Below, piece after piece: positions 53,992 to 61,749 of a stretch of DNA of 64,000 nt. Origin of the DNA: Pseudobdellovibrionaceae bacterium. GTDB lineage: Bacteria > Bdellovibrionota > Bdellovibrionia > Bdellovibrionales > Bdellovibrionaceae. Both the position numbers and the translations under genes were made by a program. Every line of letters begins with the position of its first letter. Within the stretch, counting starts at the first letter, position 1. The notes under the pieces are model-generated. The model did not search any database. It was not told the origin of the DNA and saw only the letters and a program-made list of their open reading frames with translations. Location: positions 1 to 64,000 of the forward strand of contig JALHMX010000009.1 in NCBI GenBank assembly GCA_022843825.1, written 5' to 3'.

Positions 53992-54280
53992 AAAACTCCT
54001 TATCTTATGTATAAAAGCAAGCTTACCCTAGCCTATATATAAAATCACGTTCTGCCTTATACTCAGTATTGGCCTCATCTCAAATTTATAAGTTTTAAAG
54101 TATAATTCACTGGAACGCCTGTATAAAATTCAGCAATTTTTACCTTAAAAATCCTTATTAAAAATACTAGCCAGTGCTTATAAAATAGATTATCTTAAGG
54201 ATTCAAATAGTCTCTGTTGAGTGAAAAAGCATTGGGCTCGTTCTTCTCTTAGTGGCATTTCCCATCCTAAGGAGGAATTC

Positions 54281-54583
54281 ATGGGCAAAAAAATATACGT
54301 AGGAAACTTATCTTATAACATGGACGATCAGACTTTAAGTCAGGTCTTCTCAGCTTTCGGTACAGTTGAAAGCGCACGCATCGTAACTGATCGTGATTCT
54401 GGACGCAGCAAAGGTTTCGGTTTTGTAGAGATGGCTACAGACACTGAAGCTAACACTGCTATTGAAAAATTAAACGGATCAGATCAATTAGGTCGCGCTA
54501 TGAATGTAAGCGAAGCGAAACCTATGGCTCCACGTGAAGGTGGCGGCGGCGGTCGTGGTAACTTCAGAAGTAATCGCTACTAA
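54281..54583 (+). CDS. RRM-type RNA-binding protein
   Basis: 100 residues from the ATG at 54281, which has a consensus AAGGAGG. One RRM: RNP2 KIYVGNLSYN and RNP1 SKGFGFVEM; then a short Gly-rich tail EGGGGGRGNFRSNRY. Same layout as bacterial/cyanobacterial Rbp proteins, often cold-inducible. An upstream extension in frame would cover the ribosome site and is rejected. The 289-bp gap before it is AT-rich and holds no other gene I can see. Its stop overlaps the infA start by one base. Confidence 0.93.
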   Translation: MGKKIYVGNLSYNMDDQTLSQVFSAFGTVESARIVTDRDSGRSKGFGFVEMATDTEANTAIEKLNGSDQLGRAMNVSEAKPMAPREGGGGGRGNFRSNRY

Positions 54584-54813
54584 TGTCTAGAGATGATCTG
54601 GTCACAGTGACCGGAAAAATATCTGACATCGCGGGCGGCGGGACTTACCACATTCTGTTACAGAATGGTGTTAATATCAAAGCTCGACTTTGTGGTAAAA
54701 TGAAGAAATTCAATATCAAAGTGGTTGTGGGAGATTCTGTAGACGTTGGAATATCCCCCTACGATCCAACTCATGGTTTGATTACTCATCGACACAAAGT
54801 AGTACATATTTAA
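54583..54813 (+). CDS. infA: Translation initiation factor IF-1, divergent
   Basis: 76 residues with the OB fold of IF-1: RDDLVTVTGKISDIAGGGTYHI, QNGVNIKARLCGKMKKFNI, GDSVDVGISPYDPTHGLITHRHK. Several conserved positions differ from typical IF-1 (LCGKMKK where ISGKMRK is usual), so it may be a second paralogue. ATG overlaps the stop of the RRM gene (TAATG), so translation is coupled. A strong terminator follows. Confidence 0.88.
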   Translation: MSRDDLVTVTGKISDIAGGGTYHILLQNGVNIKARLCGKMKKFNIKVVVGDSVDVGISPYDPTHGLITHRHKVVHI

Positions 54814-54817
54814 AACT

Positions 54818-54848
54818 AAAAAAGGATCTTTTCAGATCCTTTTTTTTT
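54818..54848. terminator. Bidirectional rho-independent terminator
   Basis: Arms AAAAAAGGATCT (54818-54829) and AGATCC followed by at least nine T (54834-54848), four-base loop TTTC. A run of A on the left and T on the right lets it serve both infA (+) and the rhodanese-like gene (-), whose stop lies inside the T run. Confidence 0.9.
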
Positions 54849-55407
54849 AGTTGCAGAAGGCCTCAGGCCAACTTTGTTTTATGTAGGGAGTAACAAAGCA
54901 TCTTTGAACTTTCCGAAGTAAAAACTCTTTTTGAACATTCTCACTGCTTTTCAGCATCCACCCATCTACTGGTTTGGCCGATGCAAATCGTCCCGAGGCA
55001 TTTTTTCTAAACTCATCAAATGAGTGCATAGTGACATCAGTTATTTCTAGATTATTTAACAACCACTTCCACTTTTTATTCTCTACCGAATCTGCTCTAT
55101 AACCAATTAACAGTACTTTTTTATTGGGATTTATTCCTCGATAAGCTAAGCGCTCTATCACGCTGTTCAAATCCGGATCAAAAACTCGTTTCTGGTTTTT
55201 GCGCATGATAAAATCGTCCACTAATAAGTTGGCGGAACCCTTAATATGAAAACTTGCATAATCTAAGGCTGATCGCGTATCCATCAATACCGTTCTATTT
55301 GCGAAAACATCAGCCGACTCTTCTATAACTGTAGTTGGCTTTAACTGACAACTCGTCACCAAAAAACCTACAACAACAAAAAAAAGATATCTTAGCTTCA
55401 CTTTCAT
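54847..55407 (-). CDS. Rhodanese-like lipoprotein without active-site Cys
   Basis: 186 residues. Lipobox VTSC with Cys20. Rhodanese fold: VLMDTRSALDYASFHIKGSANL (start of fold, 41-62 approx.), DLNSVIERLAYRGINPNKKVLLIG and a final region. The active-site loop where C.xGxR is expected reads LLIGYRADSVENKKW with no Cys, so sulphur transfer is unlikely. Binding of a partner or anion is more plausible. Two cysteines lie near the C-terminus (RCFV, AFCN). It overlaps lysS by four bases (ATGA). Confidence 0.8.
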   Translation of the reverse strand: MKVKLRYLFFVVVGFLVTSCQLKPTTVIEESADVFANRTVLMDTRSALDYASFHIKGSANLLVDDFIMRKNQKRVFDPDLNSVIERLAYRGINPNKKVLLIGYRADSVENKKWKWLLNNLEITDVTMHSFDEFRKNASGRFASAKPVDGWMLKSSENVQKEFLLRKVQRCFVTPYIKQSWPEAFCN

Positions 55408-56891
55408 TTCGGGTGCACAATCTTCATCGTTGGAAAGAAAATAATATCCCGAATACTTGGTCGATCGGTTAAAATCATTACTACTCGCTCAATTCCTATA
55501 CCTACCCCACCTGTTGGAGGCATACCGGTTTCAATGGCGTGTAAAAAGTCTTCATCCATTGGATGGGCCTCTTCGTCCACTCCGCGCTTAGATTCTTGCT
55601 CCTTTAGGCGCGCCCGTTGCTCTTCAGGATCATTTAACTCTGAATAGGAATTCCCAATCTCCATACAAGCAGCAAACGGCTCAAAACGCTCAACTAACTG
55701 ATTATTGCTACGATGAATTTTAGTCAGTGGGGAAATCTCTACCGGATGATCCATGACAATTGTCGGTTGCCACAAATGAGGTTCAGCGGCTATTTCAAAA
55801 ACCTTCATTTGTTTTTCGCCCGTCGATAAATGCTCTAGCTTTACGGGTTTATCTGCATTTTCTTTAATATATTTATCTAAGGCTGCAGCATCCTCAGGAT
55901 TTATTTTGGCATACTCTTTAATGCCATCCATAACTGTTAAACGTCTCCATGGCGGAGTAAAGTCGACTTCTTTATCTTGATAAATAACTTTATATGATCC
56001 CGTAATTTCTTTACATACAGTTGAAACTAAATCTTCAAACTGTTTCATTTGATAATTGTAATCAGTATAAGCCTCGTAATATTCAAGCATGGTGAATTCA
56101 GGATTATGGGATCGATCAATTCCTTCATTACGGAAATTTTTTCCTACTTCGTAAACTTTTTCAAAACCTCCAACAATTAATCTTTTAAGATACAGCTCTG
56201 GAGATATTTTCATGTAAAGCTTCATATCTAAAGCGCGATGATGAGTCGTAAAAGGATGGGCGGCTGCGCCTCCGTAAAGCGGCTGCAAGACTGGGGTTTC
56301 AACTTCCATAAACCCACGATTGTCCAAGAATTTTTTAATCTCTTTAATAATTTTCCCACGAGTCACAAATACTTTTCGCGAATCCATATCTGAAATCAAA
56401 TCCAAATGACGATGGCGATACTTAATTTCGATATCTTGAATGCCATGAAACTTTTCAGGTAACGGCTCTAAAGTTTTTGTTAAAATTTGAAACTTCTTTA
56501 CATATAAAGACAACTCACCTTTTTGGGATTTAAATATGTATCCTTCAAGGCCAACGATATCGCCAAGGTCAATTAAATCAAAACTAATTTTATCTTGCTC
56601 CGCCAACTCTTCAGTTTTTACATAACACTGCAGTGATCCCGTCACGTCTTGAACATTAAAAAAGCTGGCTTTACCCATCATCCGCAAAGTCATCAATCGG
56701 CCGGCTACTCGGAAATTCGTATCTAGTTTTTTTTCACCTGCAGCTAAGCCTGAATACTCTGCAATCAATTTTTCAACATGAACATTTTGATCAAAACTGT
56801 AGGGAAAAGGATTGATACCTTTTTCCCTTAAAGCATGAAGTTTTTTTCTTTTTTCGGCCTTGATCGGATTATCATTAAATTGATCTGACAT
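55404..56891 (-). CDS. lysS: Lysyl-tRNA synthetase, class II
   Basis: 495 residues. N-terminal OB domain (VAGRLMTLRMMGKASFFNVQD); class II motif 2 (FRNEGIDRSHNPEFTMLEYYEAY) and motif 3 (GVGIGIERVVMILTD). It charges tRNA-Lys. ATG at 56891, downstream partner is the rhodanese-like lipoprotein through ATGA overlap. Confidence 0.97.
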   Translation of the reverse strand: MSDQFNDNPIKAEKRKKLHALREKGINPFPYSFDQNVHVEKLIAEYSGLAAGEKKLDTNFRVAGRLMTLRMMGKASFFNVQDVTGSLQCYVKTEELAEQDKISFDLIDLGDIVGLEGYIFKSQKGELSLYVKKFQILTKTLEPLPEKFHGIQDIEIKYRHRHLDLISDMDSRKVFVTRGKIIKEIKKFLDNRGFMEVETPVLQPLYGGAAAHPFTTHHRALDMKLYMKISPELYLKRLIVGGFEKVYEVGKNFRNEGIDRSHNPEFTMLEYYEAYTDYNYQMKQFEDLVSTVCKEITGSYKVIYQDKEVDFTPPWRRLTVMDGIKEYAKINPEDAAALDKYIKENADKPVKLEHLSTGEKQMKVFEIAAEPHLWQPTIVMDHPVEISPLTKIHRSNNQLVERFEPFAACMEIGNSYSELNDPEEQRARLKEQESKRGVDEEAHPMDEDFLHAIETGMPPTGGVGIGIERVVMILTDRPSIRDIIFFPTMKIVHPK

Positions 56892-56920
56892 ATTTTATCT
56901 TTCTTGAATATTATTTTCTA

Positions 56921-57847
56921 CTATTTTAAAGATTTGCCGGCAAAAGTTTCCATCACATTGTGCAATAACTCTAGTGATTCTTTTTTAGGTCGTTGAAAGG
57001 CGTTGCGGCCCATAATTGATCCAAACGCTCCACCTTGCGCCAGCTGTTTAACTTCTTCTAGCAACTCTGCAGTTCCCTTAGCTTCACCACCACTAAAAAT
57101 AACTACGCGCTTTCCATTAAAGCAGCTTTGCACCACATGTTTGATTCGATCGGCCATTGTGCCCACTTTAATACCCTGAGCTTCATAGACTTTTCGAGCA
57201 GCGTCTTGCTCGATATGGCTGCTTGGAGGTTTTACTTTTATAATGTTTGCGCCAAGCTGTGCTGCGACGTGCGCCGAGTAGGCTATAACATCAATACCCG
57301 TTTCACCCGCTTTTGAAATTTGTTCACCACGAGCATAAGACCAAATAACTACGGCTAATCCCGCTTTTTTAGCCTGACGGCTGGCTTCCGCAATTTCTTC
57401 GTACATAACTTTACGCTCTCCGGATCCTGGATAAATGGTAAAACCGATGGCTGAGCAACCTAATCGTAAAGCATCATCAACTGACGACGTCAGCGCGGAA
57501 ATTGGATTTTTTGATCCGAATAAAACATCTGAATTATTAATTTTTAAAATCAACGGAATTTCACCTGCATAATCACGGGCACAGGCTTCCATAGCTCCTA
57601 ATGGTGCGGCGTAGGCATTACATCCAGACTCAATGGCTAATTCAAAGTGATAAGAGGGGTCGTAGCCATCGGGATTTTTTGCGAAAGTACGAGCCGGCCC
57701 GTGCTCAAAGCCCTGATCAACCGGAAGAATGACCATTTTGCCTGTTCCTGCTAATTTTCCGTGATTCATTATGCGAGCCATATTTGTTAAAACACCAATA
57801 TTCTCTGCTCCATACCAACTTAAAATTTCACGCACTCGAGGGGTCAT
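56921..57847 (-). CDS. fbaB: Class I fructose-bisphosphate aldolase (DhnA/FbaB type)
   Basis: 308 residues. VILPVDQGFEHGPARTF near the N-terminus, AIGFTIYPGSGER, and IIKVKPPSSH carrying the Schiff-base lysine. FSGGEAKGTAELLEEV binds phosphate. It cleaves fructose 1,6-bisphosphate in glycolysis or works in the reverse direction. Separate from lysS by 29 bp on the same strand. Confidence 0.93.
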   Translation of the reverse strand: MTPRVREILSWYGAENIGVLTNMARIMNHGKLAGTGKMVILPVDQGFEHGPARTFAKNPDGYDPSYHFELAIESGCNAYAAPLGAMEACARDYAGEIPLILKINNSDVLFGSKNPISALTSSVDDALRLGCSAIGFTIYPGSGERKVMYEEIAEASRQAKKAGLAVVIWSYARGEQISKAGETGIDVIAYSAHVAAQLGANIIKVKPPSSHIEQDAARKVYEAQGIKVGTMADRIKHVVQSCFNGKRVVIFSGGEAKGTAELLEEVKQLAQGGAFGSIMGRNAFQRPKKESLELLHNVMETFAGKSLK

Positions 57848-57922
57848 TTGTTTTTCTCCCGTGTATATTGTTTCTAGATGATAAAGCTACATAATAAATT
57901 GAAAACTGGCAATACAACTGGT

Positions 57923-58477
57923 ATGTCTACACTCATGAATGTAACTTTTGAAACCACGCCAAATCCAGCCACCATGAAGTTTAATTTTTCTGAAAAAATA
58001 GCTGAGGCCTCTTTAGATTTTCCCAACGTAGAATCGACTGAAAAATCCCCTCTAGCTGCTAAAATATTCGGCTTTCCTTGGGTTTCTGCGGTATTTATTG
58101 GCGAAAACTTTGTGACCATCACCAAACAAGATTGGGTGGAGTGGAAAGTATTAGCTCAACCATTATCTGGCTTGTTGGCCGAACATGTCACTTCGGGTCA
58201 ACCCATCGTCATCGATTTACAGACTGCGCAAGACGAATCTGAGAATGACAGCGAAATCGTAAAAAAAATGAAGCGAGTTATTCAAAGTGAAATCAAGCCT
58301 GTTATTGCTTTAGATGGCGGTGATATTGCTTTTGTGAAATATGAAAATTCAAATCTGTATGTAAAACTGATGGGATCCTGCGTGGGATGCCCTAGTTCTG
58401 AAGCCACCTTAAAACAAGGTATCGAAGTTCGCATTAAAGAAATATTTCCTGAAGTGAACGAAGTCCTTTCCGTTTAA
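57923..58477 (+). CDS. NifU/Nfu1-type Fe-S scaffold or carrier
   Basis: 184 residues if started at the ATG at 57923; upstream ATG 57878 would add 15. An N-terminal Nfu domain (FETTPNPATMKFNF, SPLAAKIFGFPWVSAVFIG) and a C-terminal NifU domain with SCVGCPSSEATLK, the CxxC for a bridging Fe-S cluster. Delivers clusters to client proteins. It stands alone, without isc or suf genes. Its stop overlaps the convergent barrel gene by four bases. Confidence 0.92.
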   Translation: MSTLMNVTFETTPNPATMKFNFSEKIAEASLDFPNVESTEKSPLAAKIFGFPWVSAVFIGENFVTITKQDWVEWKVLAQPLSGLLAEHVTSGQPIVIDLQTAQDESENDSEIVKKMKRVIQSEIKPVIALDGGDIAFVKYENSNLYVKLMGSCVGCPSSEATLKQGIEVRIKEIFPEVNEVLSV

Positions 58478-59004
58478 AAATACAACGTCAGCGCCGTGCT
58501 TAAAGATAAACTATTAATTTTAGCTCCGGTGATCTTAGCATCTTGATAAGCCAGATAACCTGATAATCCAACGACGTCATTTAATGGAAACCAACTTAAC
58601 CCACTTGATAAACCTATTAAGGTCACATCATTTGTTACGCCGCCTCGATCTTCGTTAATCATCAATAAATGCACACGCACATAAGGAATATATTTAGAGC
58701 CTGGTCTGTTTTCAAGAAAGTTGTATCGGAAATATCCACCAAAAGCGGTTTTTCTTAATGGCGCCACCGTACTGCTGGCATTAGCATATCCCAATGTAGG
58801 TCCATACTCCATGACCCCAAGATTTCGACCAAACTCCACTTCCAGCTCTTGGCCTGTTTCATTTTCACTGGTGCCGTTGTCATAGCTTATTGAATTTGTC
58901 AGAAGAATATTAACTAAGGATCTGCCGTCAACCGACCAATCGCGGCCAGCAGCTTGAGATATTGAAGATACAAATATTGAAATGATGATCAAGAGTGATT
59001 TCAC
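58474..59004 (-). CDS. Small outer-membrane beta-barrel protein, copy 1
   Basis: 176 residues. Signal peptide SLLIIISIFVSSISQA. The rest alternates polar and hydrophobic residues as in an eight-stranded barrel (LGVMEYGPTLGYANA, TAFGGYFRYNFLEN, SGLSWFPLNDVVGLSGYLAYQ) and ends LSTALTLYF with a terminal Phe, the BAM recognition signal. Similar in layout to the next gene at 59084. The start is GTG at 59004 with AAGGAG upstream, and this start lies in a hairpin arm (see 59000-59057). Confidence 0.82.
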   Translation of the reverse strand: MKSLLIIISIFVSSISQAAGRDWSVDGRSLVNILLTNSISYDNGTSENETGQELEVEFGRNLGVMEYGPTLGYANASSTVAPLRKTAFGGYFRYNFLENRPGSKYIPYVRVHLLMINEDRGGVTNDVTLIGLSSGLSWFPLNDVVGLSGYLAYQDAKITGAKINSLSLSTALTLYF

Positions 59005-59057
59005 TGAAGACTCCTTGAGGGGTTTCTTTAATTACACCCTAAAGAATCTTCAGTGAA
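59000..59057 (-). promoter_or_regulatory. 5' leader hairpin covering the start codon of barrel gene 1
   Basis: On the minus strand TTCACTGAAGA (59057-59047) pairs perfectly over 11 bp with TCTTCAGTGAA (59010-59000). The second arm contains the GTG start codon and begins right after the AAGGAG ribosome site (59016-59011). A smaller AGGGT/ACCCC stem may form in the loop. As an RNA it would hide the start, which fits a thermosensor, small-RNA target or ligand switch. Structure seen; function inferred. Confidence 0.6.
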
Positions 59058-59083
59058 TACTTGGACTAGCCTAAGGTACTATA

Positions 59084-59623
59084 TTAAAAATAGAGGTTGA
59101 ATGTACCTTGAAGAGAAAAACCAGAAATAGTTGCTTCACTCGCTCCGGCTTCATACTTAGAGGTTCTATAAACTGCTTCGGCATTTAAAGCAATAACATC
59201 ACCAAATGGAAAAAAACTTGCTCCGCCAGTAAGAAAGTAAGCCAACTCATTTGAGGTCGCTCCAGTGTCATCATCTTCGAACTTAGTAACTCTCAATTTT
59301 GCGAAGGGAACTACCGATTCGCCAGCAATATTTTCGATAAAATTAATTCTACCGTAGGCCCCAAAAGCCGTGCTTTTATCTTTGTTGGTTTCATCATCAG
59401 TATTTGAATATGCTAAATAAGGACCTACTTCAAATTTTCCAAAGTTATAGCCAGCATCAAAAACAAATGTCTGCGAATTCACATTGTACTTCGCCCCTGA
59501 TTCAAATTTAACTTCCTGACTAAAAACTAACGCCATTAATGTACGGCCCGATACAACATAAGTTCTATCTGCTGACGCAGAAGTCGCTGCTAACATGGCT
59601 ACCGCTATAATAATCTTTTTCAT
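59084..59623 (-). CDS. Small outer-membrane beta-barrel protein, copy 2
   Basis: 179 residues, signal peptide KKIIIAVAMLAATSASA. Barrel pattern with GYNFGKFEVGPYLAYSNT, TAFGAYGRINFIEN, GGASFFPFGDVIALNAEAVY, last residues LQGTFNLYF ending in Phe. Blocks GPYLAYSN, GAYGRINFIEN and WFPL/FFPFGDV match copy 1, so the two arose by tandem duplication. AAAAGGAG upstream of the ATG; a TTAAGC/GCTTAA mini-hairpin lies further upstream (59642-59658). Confidence 0.82.
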   Translation of the reverse strand: MKKIIIAVAMLAATSASADRTYVVSGRTLMALVFSQEVKFESGAKYNVNSQTFVFDAGYNFGKFEVGPYLAYSNTDDETNKDKSTAFGAYGRINFIENIAGESVVPFAKLRVTKFEDDDTGATSNELAYFLTGGASFFPFGDVIALNAEAVYRTSKYEAGASEATISGFSLQGTFNLYF

Positions 59624-59689
59624 CTTTTTCTCCTTTTGTAATTAAGCGCTATGCTTAAATATTTAAATTTAAAATCCTCACACTTTCGC

Positions 59690-59726
59690 CGCGCCGCTTA
59701 CAGGAAAGTAGCCTGACCCCTTTTTA
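59690..59726 (-). repeat. Dispersed element at the stop of the deoxyhypusine-synthase-like gene
   Basis: On the minus strand begins in the gene's TAA, then AAAGGGGTCAGGCTAC, TTTCCTGTAAGCGGCGCG. It matches 47698-47736 and 49647-49685 except for two bases in the middle. The matching base at one of these (AGTAGCCTG) is also that in the far arm of the 47675 copy. Confidence 0.75.
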
Positions 59727-60692
59727 CTTTCCCATGACGTAATAAAAAATAAGAGGGGCGACGATGGACGCATCACTTTCCACGATGTACTTAGGAGTAT
59801 CGATGGCAAGCTTTCCCCAAGTAATTTTTTCGTTAGGAACTGCGCCAGAGTATGATCCGTAAGAGGTCGTCGAATCAGAGATCTGAGCGAAGTAACTCCA
59901 CAGTGGAACGTCTTCGTGACCTAAATCTTGTGAAAGCATCGGGACAACGCAAATTGGAAAATCGCCAGCGATACCGCCACCGATTTGGAAAAAACCAACT
60001 TTTTTCTTGGTCGCTGTTTTCATGTACCAGTCCGCCCAATAGGTCATATACTGAATGCCTGATTTCACTGTGTGCGGGCTTTTGATGTCGCCCTTGATCA
60101 GATGTCCTGCAAAAATATTTCCGGTAGTGGAGTCTTCCCAACCTGGAACCACCATCGGAAGATTTTTTTCCGCCGCTGCTAATAGCCATGAATCTTTGGG
60201 GTCGATTTGATAATGTTTTTTTAATTTACCACTGAGTAAAATTTTATACATGTATTCATGGGGAAAATAGCTTTCACCTTTTTTTTCAGCGGCTTGCCAC
60301 TCTTCTAAGATCGCATCTTCAATCCTGCGAATGGCTTCTTCTTCCGGAATACACGTGTCAGTTACACGATTTAAATGACGCTCTAAAAGTTTTTGCTCAT
60401 CTTCAGGCGTTAGGTCACGGTAATTAGGAATCCGCACATAATGATCATGGGCCACCAAATTATAAACATCTTCTTCCAAGTTTGCACCAGTACAAGAAAT
60501 GGCATGAACCTTACCTTGACGAATCATCTCCGCCAACGACAAGCCCAATTCAGCTGAACTCATGGCACCGGCCAAAGTCACTAGCATCTGCCCGCCCTCA
60601 TCAATATGTTTTTTATATCCTGCTGCTGCATCCTTTAATGCGGCCGCATTAAAGTGACGATAGTGATGATCAATAAATTGGGTAATTGTCAT
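59724..60692 (-). CDS. Deoxyhypusine-synthase-like protein
   Basis: 322 residues, similar to deoxyhypusine synthase and its bacterial relatives. LVTLAGAMSSAELG, HAISCTGANLEEDVYNL, GFFQIGGGIAGDFPICVVP (NAD site) and YGSYSGAVPNEKITWGKLAI; Lys294 in TWGKL is at the place of the catalytic lysine. Bacteria lack eIF5A, so the substrate is not known; some relatives make homospermidine or related polyamines. CAGGAG before ATG lies within the 49-aa gene upstream (ATGA overlap). Ends at a dispersed element. Confidence 0.9.
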   Translation of the reverse strand: MTITQFIDHHYRHFNAAALKDAAAGYKKHIDEGGQMLVTLAGAMSSAELGLSLAEMIRQGKVHAISCTGANLEEDVYNLVAHDHYVRIPNYRDLTPEDEQKLLERHLNRVTDTCIPEEEAIRRIEDAILEEWQAAEKKGESYFPHEYMYKILLSGKLKKHYQIDPKDSWLLAAAEKNLPMVVPGWEDSTTGNIFAGHLIKGDIKSPHTVKSGIQYMTYWADWYMKTATKKKVGFFQIGGGIAGDFPICVVPMLSQDLGHEDVPLWSYFAQISDSTTSYGSYSGAVPNEKITWGKLAIDTPKYIVESDASIVAPLIFYYVMGK

Positions 60693-60838
60693 GTTGAAGT
60701 CTCCTGTGAGGTCAATTTTTTCTTTGAATTTTTATTTAATTTATATTCTTTGTACCAATGCCAAAATGTAACACTGATAACAATAAAGCCCACTATCAAA
60801 ACGATAAGGGCAGTTCCAAAAAAGATGATCATGCTCAT
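60689..60838 (-). CDS. 49-aa single-pass membrane protein
   Basis: MSMIIFFGTALIVLIVGF begins a single membrane helix (residues 3-25), followed by WHWYKEYKLNKNSKKK and a hydrophilic tail. Start ATGA overlaps the tcdA stop, and its own stop overlaps the start of the deoxyhypusine-synthase-like gene (ATGA). Being locked between two real genes by overlaps supports it although it is short. Function unknown. Confidence 0.65.
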   Translation of the reverse strand: MSMIIFFGTALIVLIVGFIVISVTFWHWYKEYKLNKNSKKKLTSQETST

Positions 60839-61728
60839 TGCTGTAAACCTTTATTCGTATTGTGACGAGCCACTTCGGGTTGAGTGTGAGTTTCAATATT
60901 GGTGATTTGACGAACCACCCACGAAGCCATAGCTAAACCAAATGCTCCGGTCACAAAACTTGCTGTTCCGTATATGACATTTCGATGAAGGCAGCCATGA
61001 GGATTATTTTCACCCTGAGGACATACACATTTAAAACCTTGTCCTTGATCATAATGAAGCTCTACAGGCTCCATGGGAACTTCATCTGAGAAGACACAAG
61101 GAATATCAAAAAACTTGCCTTTAGGAAAATTGTACTCTTGTCGAAGTATTTTTCGAACTGTATGCGATAGTGGATCTAAATGCGTTTTAGCTAAATCAGT
61201 AATTCGTATTCGCGTCGGATCCATCTTCGCCGATGCACCACCGCTGGTGATAACTTTTAAACTCTGTTGACGACATTGATTTAATAAAAAAGTTTTCGCC
61301 GTTAAATTATCAATGCAATCCACAATATAATCCGGCTTTAAATCCAAAATAGCCGCAGAAGTCTCTGAATTGTAAAATTGGGGTAAGGACACCACTTCCG
61401 CCTGCGGATTTACTTTACGAAGACGCTCAGCCATAATATCGGCTTTTTTTCGTCCCACTAAGCCTTGCAGCGCATGCAACTGACGATTTGCATTGGTGAT
61501 GCAAATCTCGTCGTGATCAATCAAAGTTAATTTCCCTACACCTGATCGAGCTAAACTTTCGGCAGCCCAGGATCCAACACCACCTAATCCAATGACCATA
61601 ACATGCGAGCCAAATAATTTTTGCATATTTTGATCACCCACAAGTCGGCCCATACGATCAAATCGACGATGCAACATATACCGATTTTCAGGGTGTACTG
61701 AGTGATTTACAGCGGTTAAATTTTCCAT
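60835..61728 (-). CDS. tcdA: tRNA threonylcarbamoyladenosine dehydratase
   Basis: 297 residues. E1-like ATP-binding fold: MVIGLGGVGSWAAESLARSG, LTLIDHDEICITNANRQLHAL, DCIDNLTAK, ITSGGASAKMDPTRI. It forms cyclic t6A in ANN-decoding tRNAs. C-terminal CVCPQGENN and a hydrophobic helix (FGLAMASWVV). First of the tcdA-49aa-DHS group. Confidence 0.93.
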   Translation of the reverse strand: MENLTAVNHSVHPENRYMLHRRFDRMGRLVGDQNMQKLFGSHVMVIGLGGVGSWAAESLARSGVGKLTLIDHDEICITNANRQLHALQGLVGRKKADIMAERLRKVNPQAEVVSLPQFYNSETSAAILDLKPDYIVDCIDNLTAKTFLLNQCRQQSLKVITSGGASAKMDPTRIRITDLAKTHLDPLSHTVRKILRQEYNFPKGKFFDIPCVFSDEVPMEPVELHYDQGQGFKCVCPQGENNPHGCLHRNVIYGTASFVTGAFGLAMASWVVRQITNIETHTQPEVARHNTNKGLQQ

Positions 61729-61749
61729 GCGGGAAACATAACAAAAGAC

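Noticed and set aside
54221..54280. Twenty-codon extension of the RRM protein
   Set aside because: Contains the consensus AAGGAGG ribosome site just before ATG 54281.
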